Positions 36,736-44,810 of a stretch of DNA of 64,000 nt are shown here, piece by piece. The notes under the pieces are model-generated. The model ran no database searches and had not been told where the DNA came from. It saw only the letters and a list, made by a program, of their open reading frames with translations. Made by a program: the position numbers and the translations under genes. Within the stretch, counting starts at the first letter, position 1. Each line of letters starts with the position of its first letter. The stretch lies in the NCBI GenBank assembly GCA_024281055.1, contig JAMXLF010000070.1, positions 1 to 64,000 on the forward strand, given 5' to 3'. Source of the stretch: Geobacteraceae bacterium (GTDB taxonomy: Bacteria > Desulfobacterota > Desulfuromonadia > Geobacterales > Geobacteraceae).

Positions 36736-37746
36736 TTAGAGATAGATGACCGGGCCGCCCATCTTCAACGACTTCACCGCCGCCTCGAGCATCGTTACCA
36801 CCTCCAGGCCGGCAGCGCCGTCATTGATCGGCTTCTTGCCCTTGTCCACGCATTCCACGAAGTACTCGGCCTCGCACTTGAGCGCCTCCATATCATCGAC
36901 CCGGGGGCACCACATATCGCCGGTACGGTAGTTCTTCCGGATGTTGTGCATTTTCTCGCGGGTGATGCCGTGCCCGTCGATCCCCCGGTCGTACACCCGG
37001 ATTTTCTCGTCCGCAACGAGGTCGTTCCAGACCACCATCTTCTTGTCGCCGCCGATGAGTGTGGTCCGAATCTTGACCGGTGAGAGCCAGCTTATGTTGA
37101 AGTGGGCGATGAGGTTCCCGGAGAAATACAGGGTGATGTAGGCAACGTTTTCGATGTCGTCGTTGAAGTGGGAGATCCCGGTTGCCGCCACGGCCACCGG
37201 TTTCTTGCCGATCAGGTAGTTCATGATCGAGAGGTCGTGGGGGGCGAGGTCCCAGATAACGTTGACATCCTTCTGGAAGAGGCCGAGGTTGATCCTGATG
37301 GAGTCGAAGTAATAGAGCTCGCCGAGGACATCTTCCTCGATGAGCTGCTTGATCTTGCGCACCGCGCCGGTGAAAAGGAAGGTGTGGTCCACCATGATGG
37401 TCAGATTCTTTTTCTCGGCAATCTCGATCAGCTCCTCGCCCTGTTCCGAGCTGGCGGTGAACGGTTTTTCGATGAAGACGTGTTTGCCGTTGAGGAGCGC
37501 CTTTTTGGCGATGTCGTAGTGGGTCGAAACCGGCGTCACCACCGCCACCGCGTCGATTTCCGTCGAATTGAGGATTTCGTCGCAGTCGCGGGTGACACTC
37601 ACCCCCGTGTAGTTCTTCCTGACCTGGTACAGGGCCGCCTGTTCCACGTCGCAGACCGTGGCCACAGATGCCCCCGGTATGCTGCTGAAGTTCCTGACCA
37701 CTTTCGGTCCCCAGTATCCATAGCCGATAACTCCGATTGTCAACAT
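36736..37746 (-). CDS. wbpB: Gfo/Idh/MocA oxidoreductase (WbpB-like)
   Basis: 336 residues; ATG 37746 after GAGAGAGGT. Rossmann start IGVIGYGYWGPKVVRNF, then AVAVVTPVSTHYDIAKKAL and HVFIEKPFTASSEQG (conserved EKP). NVIWDLAPHDLSIMNYLIG supplies the catalytic D-x3-H. It closely fits WbpB-type UDP-GlcNAcA 3-dehydrogenases, which make the 3-keto intermediate for WbpE. The neighbouring WbpD- and WbpE-like genes give three consecutive steps. The UDP-GlcNAc 6-dehydrogenase (WbpA) that must precede them is not in the window. Confidence 0.8.
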   Translation of the reverse strand: MLTIGVIGYGYWGPKVVRNFSSIPGASVATVCDVEQAALYQVRKNYTGVSVTRDCDEILNSTEIDAVAVVTPVSTHYDIAKKALLNGKHVFIEKPFTASSEQGEELIEIAEKKNLTIMVDHTFLFTGAVRKIKQLIEEDVLGELYYFDSIRINLGLFQKDVNVIWDLAPHDLSIMNYLIGKKPVAVAATGISHFNDDIENVAYITLYFSGNLIAHFNISWLSPVKIRTTLIGGDKKMVVWNDLVADEKIRVYDRGIDGHGITREKMHNIRKNYRTGDMWCPRVDDMEALKCEAEYFVECVDKGKKPINDGAAGLEVVTMLEAAVKSLKMGGPVIYL

Positions 37747-37792
37747 AGTCAGACCTCTCTCGTCACAAAGTGGTTTCCTGCACCCGTCTATG

Positions 37793-38968
37793 TCAATACG
37801 CCCCTTTTCCCCGCACCACCGCCATGGGTGTCTGCAGCAGAAGCTTTATATCGAGCCACACGGACCACTCCCTGATGTACTGCAGGTCAAGGCGCACCAT
37901 GGAGTCGAAGGTGGTCGTGCTCCTCCCCTTGACCTGCCAGAGCCCGGTTATCCCCGGTTTTTTCCCGAGGAGGCGGTGCCGGTGCCAGACGTCGTAATTT
38001 TCCAGCTCGTAGGGAATCGGCGGCCGGGGCCCGACCAGGGACATCTCCCCTTTCAGGACATTGATGAACTGGGGGAGCTCGTCGAGACTGGTCTTGCGCA
38101 GGATGCGTCCCAGCGGGGTGATGCGCGGGTCGTTGGTGATCTTGTAGACGACTCCTGCGTCCTTGGTACCGCCAGGTTTAGCCGATTCCCCCATCTCGGT
38201 GATCAGCTTCCTGACGAACGCCCGGTGGATAGAGTCATTGTTGTTGACGAACATGGATCTGAACTTCAGGAAGACGAACTTCCGGCCATACTGGCCGTAT
38301 CTCTCCTGCCTGAACAGGACCGGCCCTTTCGAGGTGGCCTTGATCAGGAGCGCGATGGCCAGGAAGAGGGGGGAGAAAAGAACCAGACCGATGAGGCTGC
38401 CGGTGATATCCATCGCCCGCTTCAGGAGGTCCCCCCCCTTGTGGGTCGCATTCTGCTTCAGGATGTCGGGATAGAAGAGCAGGTTGAACGGTTCGTCGCG
38501 GGAGGTTTTGTCGTATTTTTCCGGGAAAACCCGGTAGGTGATGGTGATGCAGTCGAACACGGCAGGGGGAAGATGGTGGTCGAAGTTTTCCCGCACTTTG
38601 GAGTCGATGTTCTTCAGGGCGGAATCGACATGATCTTCGGCCAGGTCGGTGAATATGACCCCGATCGCGGCCTTGCGGGTGATCCAGCCGATGACGTCCG
38701 TTTCCCTGGTGGCCTGCGCCAGCACGTCGATGACTTTTTGCATTACTGCTACTGGGTCGCTGCCGGGAAACGGCTTGCCGAAGTCCAACCGCATCAGGAC
38801 GAACGGCTTCCCCGACCGCTCGGAGCGTTTCCTTTCGAGGCAGAGGATCTCCTGGAAATACTCCTCGATGTGAATCCCGTATTCGGGATCTACGATGCCG
38901 CAGTCGAGCCTGGCATGATTATGGTGATGCGCGTTAATTTTTAGGACGTTCTTGTTATTCGTTGCCAT
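37793..38968 (-). CDS. Polyprenyl glycosylphosphotransferase with degenerate GGDEF-like N-terminus
   Basis: 391 residues; ATG 38968 after AAAAGGAGGG. The C-terminal half (from about residue 180) is a bacterial sugar transferase: a membrane hairpin [20 protein letters not shown], then [35 protein letters not shown] and [14 protein letters not shown], the complete active-site set of the PglC/WbaP family. It starts each repeat unit by moving a sugar phosphate onto undecaprenyl phosphate. The N-terminal 160 residues lack the usual four membrane helices. They look like a degenerate GGDEF/nucleotide-cyclase fold: [19 protein letters not shown], then [19 protein letters not shown] where GGDEF would stand. 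The fold assignment is by pattern only. Confidence 0.85.
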   Translation of the reverse strand: MATNNKNVLKINAHHHNHARLDCGIVDPEYGIHIEEYFQEILCLERKRSERSGKPFVLMRLDFGKPFPGSDPVAVMQKVIDVLAQATRETDVIGWITRKAAIGVIFTDLAEDHVDSALKNIDSKVRENFDHHLPPAVFDCITITYRVFPEKYDKTSRDEPFNLLFYPDILKQNATHKGGDLLKRAMDITGSLIGLVLFSPLFLAIALLIKATSKGPVLFRQERYGQYGRKFVFLKFRSMFVNNNDSIHRAFVRKLITEMGESAKPGGTKDAGVVYKITNDPRITPLGRILRKTSLDELPQFINVLKGEMSLVGPRPPIPYELENYDVWHRHRLLGKKPGITGLWQVKGRSTTTFDSMVRLDLQYIREWSVWLDIKLLLQTPMAVVRGKGAY

Positions 38969-38998
38969 AACGCCCTCCTTTTCCGAGGAAATGCGCTG

Positions 38999-39757
38999 TT
39001 ACAACCGGGAGTAGATGCTGTCCGGGATATAGAATCGCCGCTTGTTGAAGATGACCCCCAGGATATTGCCGCCGTTCTTGACTATCCGGTTCCTTACACT
39101 CTCCACCACCTGCCGGCGGGTTTTTTCCGCTTCGACCACCAGGACGACTCCGTCGGCGAAGCGGGTCATGGCCACGCTGTCGGGAGACGTCGTGGCAGGT
39201 GACGAATCGATGATGATCAGGTCGAAAACCTGCTTTAATTCAGTGAAGAGCCGGCATGCCGCGGCGTGATCGTGGATGTACGGTGTCAGACAAGGTGTCG
39301 ATGTGATCGGGGAGAGAAACAGGTTGTCGTCTCCAGCCTGGTAGCAGGCCTTGCAGAAGGGGTCGCCCGAACCGAGTGCATCCGGCCAGCCAAAATTCCC
39401 CCTGATATTGAAGTGGAGATGCTGGGTCGGATTTTGATGGGCCGCGTCCATAATCAGCACTCTCTTGTCGAACCTGGAGGCGGCCGCCCGGGCGAACTCC
39501 CGGACGATGGTCGACACCCCCTCGCCCTCCCGGGAGCCGATGAACTGGATCGTCTTTCCGGGGGCGTCGGGAAGGAGACCGGAGATATTCTGGTACAGGC
39601 CGAACAACTCGGCATCCATGACGAAGCAGGTCTTCATGCCGCTCCGCACTGCCGGAGGGTTTACGTGAGGGGCATTTTCTTCCGGCAGATTTATCATGGG
39701 TGCTTCGACCTTCTTTTCCTGCTGGGCCTGTTTCAGGGCTTCATAAATATTGCTCAT
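38999..39757 (-). CDS. BY-kinase-like (CpsD/CapB) ATPase with altered Walker A
   Basis: 252 residues; ATG 39757 after GGGAGAG. It starts MSNIYEALKQAQ, the usual opening of exopolysaccharide BY-kinase-type proteins. The Walker A region reads GSREGEGVST (residues 74-83) with Val81 in place of the nucleotide-binding Lys; Walker A' is VLIMDAAHQNP (100-110) and Walker B LIIIDSSP. The C-terminus has only two tyrosines (RRFYIPDSIYSRL), not a tyrosine cluster. It is therefore probably a weak or non-kinase regulator of chain length working with the Wzc-like protein at 41203, which lacks its own kinase domain. A kinase with unusual ATP binding remains possible. Confidence 0.8.
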   Translation of the reverse strand: MSNIYEALKQAQQEKKVEAPMINLPEENAPHVNPPAVRSGMKTCFVMDAELFGLYQNISGLLPDAPGKTIQFIGSREGEGVSTIVREFARAAASRFDKRVLIMDAAHQNPTQHLHFNIRGNFGWPDALGSGDPFCKACYQAGDDNLFLSPITSTPCLTPYIHDHAAACRLFTELKQVFDLIIIDSSPATTSPDSVAMTRFADGVVLVVEAEKTRRQVVESVRNRIVKNGGNILGVIFNKRRFYIPDSIYSRL

Positions 39758-39809
39758 GGCACTCTCCCGTGGTGTTGAACGCGCTCCGAGGGTAAACGTT
39801 CGCCGGCGA

Positions 39810-41198
39810 TCAGTCGTTGTTCATCGGTAAATAAATGTATTCCCCCTCGACGAGGATGTCTTCATTCACGATGTTCGGGTTGTACCGCTTGACCATCTCG
39901 ACAAGTTGTCTGTCGCTGGAACCGTATGTTTCCAGGATGAGGTTCGCAAGGGTATCCCCCTTTTTGATCACTTTTCGGACTGAATACCCTTCCGGGAAGG
40001 TTTCATGCAGCCCGTTCTCCTTGGCAAGTGTATCCCCCGGTTTGACCACTTTTCGGTCTGCCTTTTTACCCACTTTTCTATTGGGCTTCTTGACCGCTTT
40101 TCGTTCTGGCTTTTTGACCACTTCTCGGTCGGGCTTCTTGACTGCTTCTCGGTCGGGTACGTCTGCGGTGGTCCGGGGCATGTCGTTCGGGACGGCAACC
40201 TGGCTGACAGTGGCCTGAACTGTCCGGAGTTCCTGAGGCGGCGCGGGCTGGCTCGCCGTTGGCCCCGGAACGTTGGGGGAGAGGCGAGGAGCTGCCTCAT
40301 GGGAAGCGTTGTTCAGGGACGCCAGAAGGGTGACCGCCGCGAGAACGGCGGCCGTTGCGACGGCAATTCCCCAGCGGAAGGCGACGGGCCTTGCCCCATC
40401 GAGATCGGCGATAATTTCCCGGGCGACATTTGTGCCCACTATTTTTTGTTGCCTGCCAAAGGAAGTAATCAGGCAGTTGTCGCACAGGATGTTGATGATG
40501 CGGGGGATGCCCCCGGCTTTCTTGACGATCTGCCGCAATGCCCCGTTGCTGAAGATGTCGGTGTCCTTTAGCGCACTTTTGGCGAGGCGGAATTTGATAT
40601 ATGCAAGGCTTTCCGCCCGTGTAAGGGAAGCTATCTTCACCCTGATGACGATGCGCTGCCTGAGTTGGCGCAGGCTGGTGGCGTTGAGTTTGTCTTCGAA
40701 TTCCGGCTGGCCGCTGAACACGACCTGAATGAGCTTGTCTGTCGTGGTTTCCAGGTTCGAGAGCATGCGGAGATTTTCCAGGGTTTCCACGGGCATGTTC
40801 TGGGCTTCATCGATTACCAGTACGACGTTGTTACCTTCCTTGTACTCCTCGATCAGCAGGTGATGGAGCTGGTCGACCATCTCGAAGACATCGTCGGTTG
40901 TGGCGGTATGTCCAAGACTCTGGTAGATTGTTCGCAGGAGAGCCTTGAAAGAGAGGTTGGCATTGAAAAGATAAATGGTTTTGAGCTTCTGCTTGTTGAC
41001 CTTGTCGAGGAAGGAACGGATGATTGTGGTTTTCCCGACTCCGACCTCGCCGAGGATGGCGATGAACCCCTTTCGTTGCTTGACGCCGTAAACGACCGCG
41101 GCCAGCGCCTCCCTGTGACTCGGGCTCAGGAAGAGAAGTTCCGGGTCGGGAGTGATGTTGAAGGGCTCTTTTTTCAGGTTGTAGAAGTTGAGGTACAT
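39810..41198 (-). CDS. ExeA-like AAA ATPase with transmembrane helix and C-terminal LysM domain
   Basis: 462 residues. MYLNFYNLKKEPFNITPDP is the start shared by ExeA/GspA and XrtA-locus ATPases. Walker A GEVGVGKTT (50-58), Walker B VVLVIDEAQNM, and the GGIPRIINILCDN sensor region complete the AAA module. A single membrane helix lies near residues 275-297. After it come a proline/alanine linker, five 8-residue basic repeats of the type DREVVKKP (about 347-385), and a LysM motif (VIKKGDTLANLILETYG) ending EGEYIYLP. This predicts a cytoplasmic ATPase anchored to peptidoglycan. ExeA helps assemble secretin in the wall; here it may place the polysaccharide exporter. Confidence 0.85.
   Translation of the reverse strand: MYLNFYNLKKEPFNITPDPELLFLSPSHREALAAVVYGVKQRKGFIAILGEVGVGKTTIIRSFLDKVNKQKLKTIYLFNANLSFKALLRTIYQSLGHTATTDDVFEMVDQLHHLLIEEYKEGNNVVLVIDEAQNMPVETLENLRMLSNLETTTDKLIQVVFSGQPEFEDKLNATSLRQLRQRIVIRVKIASLTRAESLAYIKFRLAKSALKDTDIFSNGALRQIVKKAGGIPRIINILCDNCLITSFGRQQKIVGTNVAREIIADLDGARPVAFRWGIAVATAAVLAAVTLLASLNNASHEAAPRLSPNVPGPTASQPAPPQELRTVQATVSQVAVPNDMPRTTADVPDREAVKKPDREVVKKPERKAVKKPNRKVGKKADRKVVKPGDTLAKENGLHETFPEGYSVRKVIKKGDTLANLILETYGSSDRQLVEMVKRYNPNIVNEDILVEGEYIYLPMNND
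40042..40158 (-). repeat. 24-base tandem repeat encoding a basic octapeptide
   Basis: About five degenerate 24-base units inside the ExeA-like gene encode DREAVKKP, DREVVKKP, ERKAVKKP, NRKVGKKA and DRKVV. The block lies between the membrane helix and LysM, so it is predicted in the periplasm, possibly as a spacer or a peptidoglycan/polyanion-binding strip. Confidence 0.7.
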
Positions 41199-41202
41199 GA
41201 AC

Positions 41203-42663
41203 CTATCCCTCTCTGTAGGGAATGGCTGCGAGCACTTGCAACCCCAGGCGCTTTTCCACGCTCTCCGGAGTGGAGAAGTTCTGCGCCGTTTGCTCTAACA
41301 AAAAGGCAAGGCCAACCCCGGAAATCGCCCCGAAAATGAGACCCAATAATATATTCAACTTTTTCCTCGGGCTGACAGGTTTAACCGGTACGGAGGCTTC
41401 TTCGATGACGCTTATATTGGCGAACTTCAGGCGGTTCATGTCGTCGGTGATCCGTGCTTCTTCCGCCATGTCCGCATAGGTGTGATAATTCTTCTCATTG
41501 ATTGTTTGTTCGCGCTGCAACTGTTGCAAACCTTTTTCCCTGAAGTCTAGGGACTGAATTTCTCCATCGACTTGCAGCAGTTGCTTGCTTAAGGATGCTG
41601 CCTTGGCCTTCTGGGAATTCATGTCTGCTTCTGCTCTGATCAGTTCGATTTCCACATTCTGAAACACAGGATTGGCAGATTTGACTTTACTGTTGATTTC
41701 TTCTTCCTGTTCTTTCATGAAATTGGAAACCATTTGAATTTCCTTGCGGATATTGATGACGAGGCGGTTGTTCTCCGTATATTTTTTCAGCAGTTCCTGC
41801 TCCTCGAGTTGAAGGGAGAGAAGCCGCGCCCTTGCATCGACGATAATCTTGTCTCTTTCGGTCTGGGTGTAGCTGATTTTGTTGTCGGAAATTCTCTTCA
41901 TCTGTCCCTTCAGCGAGGAAGTTTTCTTTTGCAGTTCGGATATCGAATTCTCAGCTATTTTCAGAGAGGTATCCAGGTTAGTTCGTTGGTCGAGCAGAAG
42001 ACGCCTCTGATCATCGAGGGAAAATACCTTGTTTTTTTGTTTGAAGGCTTGAAGACTGCTCTCCGATTCCTCCAATTTTTGTTTATAAGCCATGAACTGA
42101 TTTTCCAGGAAAGAGGATTTGGGATCACTGAAGACCTGGAGATGTTTCTCTTTGTAAAATTCGACCAGCTGGTTAACCGCCTGAGCGGCAATCCGAGGGT
42201 CCGAATGCTGGAAGGAAACCTGGATGACATTTGATTTTCTGATTCCTGTTACCTTCAGGCTTTTCCCAAATTTGGATATAGCAGCGTCAAGTGGCTTGAT
42301 TTTGTTTGAGGAATCTTTTTGAATTTCAGGATAAATATTCTCGATTTTTAATGACATGATGACCTTCTTGACGAGATCCCGATTGGTAAGGATCTGGATT
42401 TCGGAGTTGGTCATTTCTTCCTGATTCGGCATTACCAATTTATCGCCGACCTCTGAAGGATTCATATATTCTCTGCCGATCTTTACGAGGATATTCGATC
42501 TTGCCTCATAGGTCCGCGGCATGAGGAAAGTGACAAGAGTTACCGTCATGACAACAGTCAGAAATACGGTTATGATCTTGATCTTGTGCTTGAAAATGAC
42601 GGTTAGATAGTCCCTCAAGCCACGTTCTTGAATTTCTCCGGGAATTAAATATCGATTTTCCAT
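41203..42663 (-). CDS. Wzc/GumC-like chain-length determinant, no kinase domain
   Basis: 486 residues; ATG 42663 after AAAGGACAAGG. Helix 1 (IKIITVFLTVVMTVTLVTFL) at about 33-52, then the Wzz domain (TYEARSNILVKIGREY). A long coiled-coil middle (LEESESSLQAFKQKN, LLKKYTENNRLVINI) leads to the proline-rich PVKPVSPRKKLNIL motif before helix 2 (LGLIFGAISGVGLAFLLEQ). It ends IPYREG without a P-loop kinase domain, so it is the GumC-type periplasmic polymerisation/export adaptor. It bridges the Wzy polymerase and the Wza-like outer-membrane protein. Only four bases separate it from the ATPase. Confidence 0.9.
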   Translation of the reverse strand: MENRYLIPGEIQERGLRDYLTVIFKHKIKIITVFLTVVMTVTLVTFLMPRTYEARSNILVKIGREYMNPSEVGDKLVMPNQEEMTNSEIQILTNRDLVKKVIMSLKIENIYPEIQKDSSNKIKPLDAAISKFGKSLKVTGIRKSNVIQVSFQHSDPRIAAQAVNQLVEFYKEKHLQVFSDPKSSFLENQFMAYKQKLEESESSLQAFKQKNKVFSLDDQRRLLLDQRTNLDTSLKIAENSISELQKKTSSLKGQMKRISDNKISYTQTERDKIIVDARARLLSLQLEEQELLKKYTENNRLVINIRKEIQMVSNFMKEQEEEINSKVKSANPVFQNVEIELIRAEADMNSQKAKAASLSKQLLQVDGEIQSLDFREKGLQQLQREQTINEKNYHTYADMAEEARITDDMNRLKFANISVIEEASVPVKPVSPRKKLNILLGLIFGAISGVGLAFLLEQTAQNFSTPESVEKRLGLQVLAAIPYREG

Positions 42664-42685
42664 GGCCTTGTCCTTTGGGTGCTTA

Positions 42686-43381
42686 TCAGTAGATAGTATA
42701 GAAGCCGCCGAAACTTAACGAAGCAGGAATTAACTTCCGTATATATTGGTCCACCCACAAATCCACGTTGGTAATGGTAGTCCGTGGCACGAAGACAATG
42801 TCATACGGCATGAGAGTCAAATCCTGAGTCTGGTCGGTACCGTCCAGGGCTTTCCCCAGATTTAGCGTCATTGTGATCTTGCCGCTCTGGGAAGTCTTCC
42901 TGATCAGGATTACTTCCTCCAATTTTGCCGTATCCAGCTTAGCTCCGCCTGCTTGGGAAATGGCCTGCAGAACCGTCATCGGCTCGGCAAGGGCAACCAG
43001 CCCCGCCTTGTTCACTTCGCCGTCCACATAGACTTTCTGGGTGCTGAATGAACGGATGAGCACCGTGATCTCCGGGTTTTTGATCTGGGGTGCGTATTTC
43101 CCAGTAAGGATGTCGGTCAATTGGGCGGGCGTTTTTCCGACCGCGTCGATTTCCTTGATCAGTTGCAAGGCAATACGGCCGTCGGGGCGAACGGTGACCT
43201 GTTCGTTAAGTTCCGGGTTGTAGAAGAACTTGATGTCGAGAAGGTCGCCGGTCTGGATCCGGTACTCCTGGGCAGTGACTGGCGCCGTCGCTTGGGGAAG
43301 CGGCGTCGGATTTTTCACCGTGGCACAGGACGTAAGGAGAAGAACGGGTAGGAGCATTTTCATGAGTCGTGACATGTTCAT
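42686..43381 (-). CDS. wza: Wza-like polysaccharide export lipoprotein
   Basis: Start ATG 43381 (MNMSRLMKM) after GGGAGAA gives a lipoprotein signal with lipobox LTSC (Cys19); the frame is open another 123 bases upstream without support. 231 residues, short compared with E. coli Wza. The polysaccharide-export domain starts YRIQTGDLLDIKFFYNPELN, with VTVRPDGRIALQLI. One SLBB/beta-grasp domain follows (KVYVDGEVNKAGLVAL, AISQAGGAKLDTAK), and the protein ends QYIRKLIPASLSFGGFY, an amphipathic helix that may form the outer-membrane pore. First gene of the export block. Confidence 0.9.
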   Translation of the reverse strand: MNMSRLMKMLLPVLLLTSCATVKNPTPLPQATAPVTAQEYRIQTGDLLDIKFFYNPELNEQVTVRPDGRIALQLIKEIDAVGKTPAQLTDILTGKYAPQIKNPEITVLIRSFSTQKVYVDGEVNKAGLVALAEPMTVLQAISQAGGAKLDTAKLEEVILIRKTSQSGKITMTLNLGKALDGTDQTQDLTLMPYDIVFVPRTTITNVDLWVDQYIRKLIPASLSFGGFYTIY

Positions 43382-43788
43382 GGCGATTCTCCCATAGAGT
43401 GAAGTGGTTAGCGTTGCCGCGCCAAAATGCTTGCCTGAGATATAGAAGAGATGTAATAAATTGTATTTAATTTTTAATAAAATTTTACGCGATAGACAGG
43501 GCAATCAAACTGAACAAAGCGGTTTTTTTGAGGAAACAAAAGTATATTTTTATCAAGTACAAAAGACTTAATGCGAATAGTGTACTTTGTAGGGCTAGAC
43601 CGGCGTATAAGCCTGCCCATTGGCCTTAAGGACGGGGAAAAGGAGAGGATGAGGCTGAAAGGGAAACAAGGAGCAAAGACGGCTGAAACATTGCCGATCC
43701 AAGCTGGTAAAGGCCTCGGGGAACAAAGAGCCCCCAGATGTCGAAATCTGGGCGACGGCCCGCTCATGGATGAGGAAAGACGCTTTTT
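43382..43788. other. 407-base non-coding stretch upstream of the Wza-like gene
   Basis: No supported gene is seen. It should hold the promoter and leader of the long minus-strand operon. A compact structured element lies at 43712-43760. Hairpins GGGG/CCCC (43718-43721 with 43731-43734) and CAGAT/ATCTG (43735-43739 with 43746-43750) can be enclosed by GGCC/GGCC (43712-43715 with 43757-43760). The second hairpin, CCCAGAT-gtcgaa-ATCTGGG, could alternatively terminate the regulator gene that ends at 43789. I do not recognise a known RNA family. The stretch 43480-43600 is AT-rich. Confidence 0.4.
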
Positions 43789-44412
43789 CTAATTAATTTG
43801 CAGGGAGTACGAGAGGGTATCGTCGTGGTTTTTCATGAGAAGGGAGATAAGTTGAGAGCGGGTTGAAACATTGAATTTTCTGAATATCCGGCTGACATGG
43901 GCTTTTATGGTCTGTTCACTGAGAAACAGCTGGGCGGCGATCTCTTTATTCTTAAAGCCTCTTTTAATCAGGTCGAGGATTTGCTGTTCCCGCTTGCTGA
44001 CCGAATTTATCCTGCCTTTCTTGGAGATGGCGCCGGCGCGCGAGAGAAGGGCTTTAAGGTTATTGTTGTCGATCCAGATCTGGCCATCATGGACGAGGTT
44101 CAAGGCCTTTTTAAGCAGGGATGCATCTGCATTGGTTGAAAGGACACCGTCGAGGTTGTACGAAAGAAGGAGGTTAATCACGTCTTCCTGTTCCAGGCCG
44201 GTATCTATAAGAAGTACCTTCGTGGTCGGCAGTCGGGTAAGCAGTTTCTGATTCAGATTGTGGTTATCGATCAGGATGATATCGGGTTGACAGCCGACAT
44301 TGTCGATTTCACCTTCAGCGACGAAGATGCGGTCGTCGCTGGCTTCCCGTTTGAGAAGGTCGTAGAGTGCCTCGCTGATGACGCGGCTTTTCAGGCAGAT
44401 TAGAATGTTCAC
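43789..44412 (-). CDS. LuxR/NarL-family DNA-binding regulator with atypical receiver
   Basis: 207 residues; GTG start at 44412 behind GGGAGG. The C-terminal HTH (about 135-195: SVSKREQQILDLIKRG, NKEIAAQLFLSEQTIKAHVSRIF) is a standard NarL/FixJ domain. The N-terminal half has receiver topology and an Asp at the phosphorylation position (ILIDNHN, Asp49). However, the acidic pair that binds magnesium is missing (ILICLKSR in place of ILIVDDH), so ordinary phosphorylation is doubtful. No histidine kinase is nearby. It is the gene closest to the divergent regulatory region and is likely to control one or both polysaccharide clusters; this is inferred from position. Confidence 0.85.
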   Translation of the reverse strand: MNILICLKSRVISEALYDLLKREASDDRIFVAEGEIDNVGCQPDIILIDNHNLNQKLLTRLPTTKVLLIDTGLEQEDVINLLLSYNLDGVLSTNADASLLKKALNLVHDGQIWIDNNNLKALLSRAGAISKKGRINSVSKREQQILDLIKRGFKNKEIAAQLFLSEQTIKAHVSRIFRKFNVSTRSQLISLLMKNHDDTLSYSLQIN

Positions 44413-44595
44413 CGGTGCCTCCCGTGGCCTGGATTTGCGAAGTATCGCCCGCGTGGGAAGTACTGAAGCATTGACCGATCAGGCAGTCGAGCGATACATA
44501 TGGATTCATGAGTTTTTATTATGTCGGTTACATTTTAGCATCTAAACACTTCGTGTCAATTTCGGTAGAAATGCTTCTGGGATATCGTCAATTGT

Positions 44596-44618
44596 GGTAT
44601 GCAGGTGCCGTGCATACC
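44596..44618. promoter_or_regulatory. Perfect 8-bp inverted repeat, candidate operator
   Basis: GGTATGCA (44596-44603) and TGCATACC (44611-44618) are perfect inverted arms around a 7-base spacer, and an overlapping GCAGGT/ACCTGC pair extends it. It lies in the 398-base divergent region between the LuxR-type regulator and the secreted protein gene, upstream of the predicted promoter at 44720. Binding by the adjacent regulator is a guess. The rest of the region (44413-44810) is AT-rich with no supported gene. Confidence 0.4.
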
Positions 44619-44719
44619 TGCGCCTCCATTCGGACATCATTTGCCAGAAAAAAGCAAAAAAACAAATCAAAAGGGACAAAAAAATAAATTGAAATTTATG
44701 TCGAAATGTGCTTAAGTTG

Positions 44720-44748
44720 TTGCCAAATATTTGAATGAGCGATAAATA
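44720..44748 (+). promoter_or_regulatory. Sigma-70-type promoter for the gene at 44811
   Basis: TTGCCA at 44720-44725 and TAAATA at 44743-44748 are separated by exactly 17 bases. They lie about 60 bases before the start codon, in an AT-rich context. Confidence 0.5.
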
Positions 44749-44810
44749 CGAATGCATACTTTTGTTGGTAATTTCACAAAGCAGGAAATTAATTTGAAGG
44801 GGGAATTGTT

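Noticed and set aside
43420-43450. Sigma-54 promoter candidate upstream of the Wza-like gene (TGGCGCGGCAACGC on the minus strand)
   Set aside because: The GG and GC elements are one base too close together and the flanking consensus is poor.
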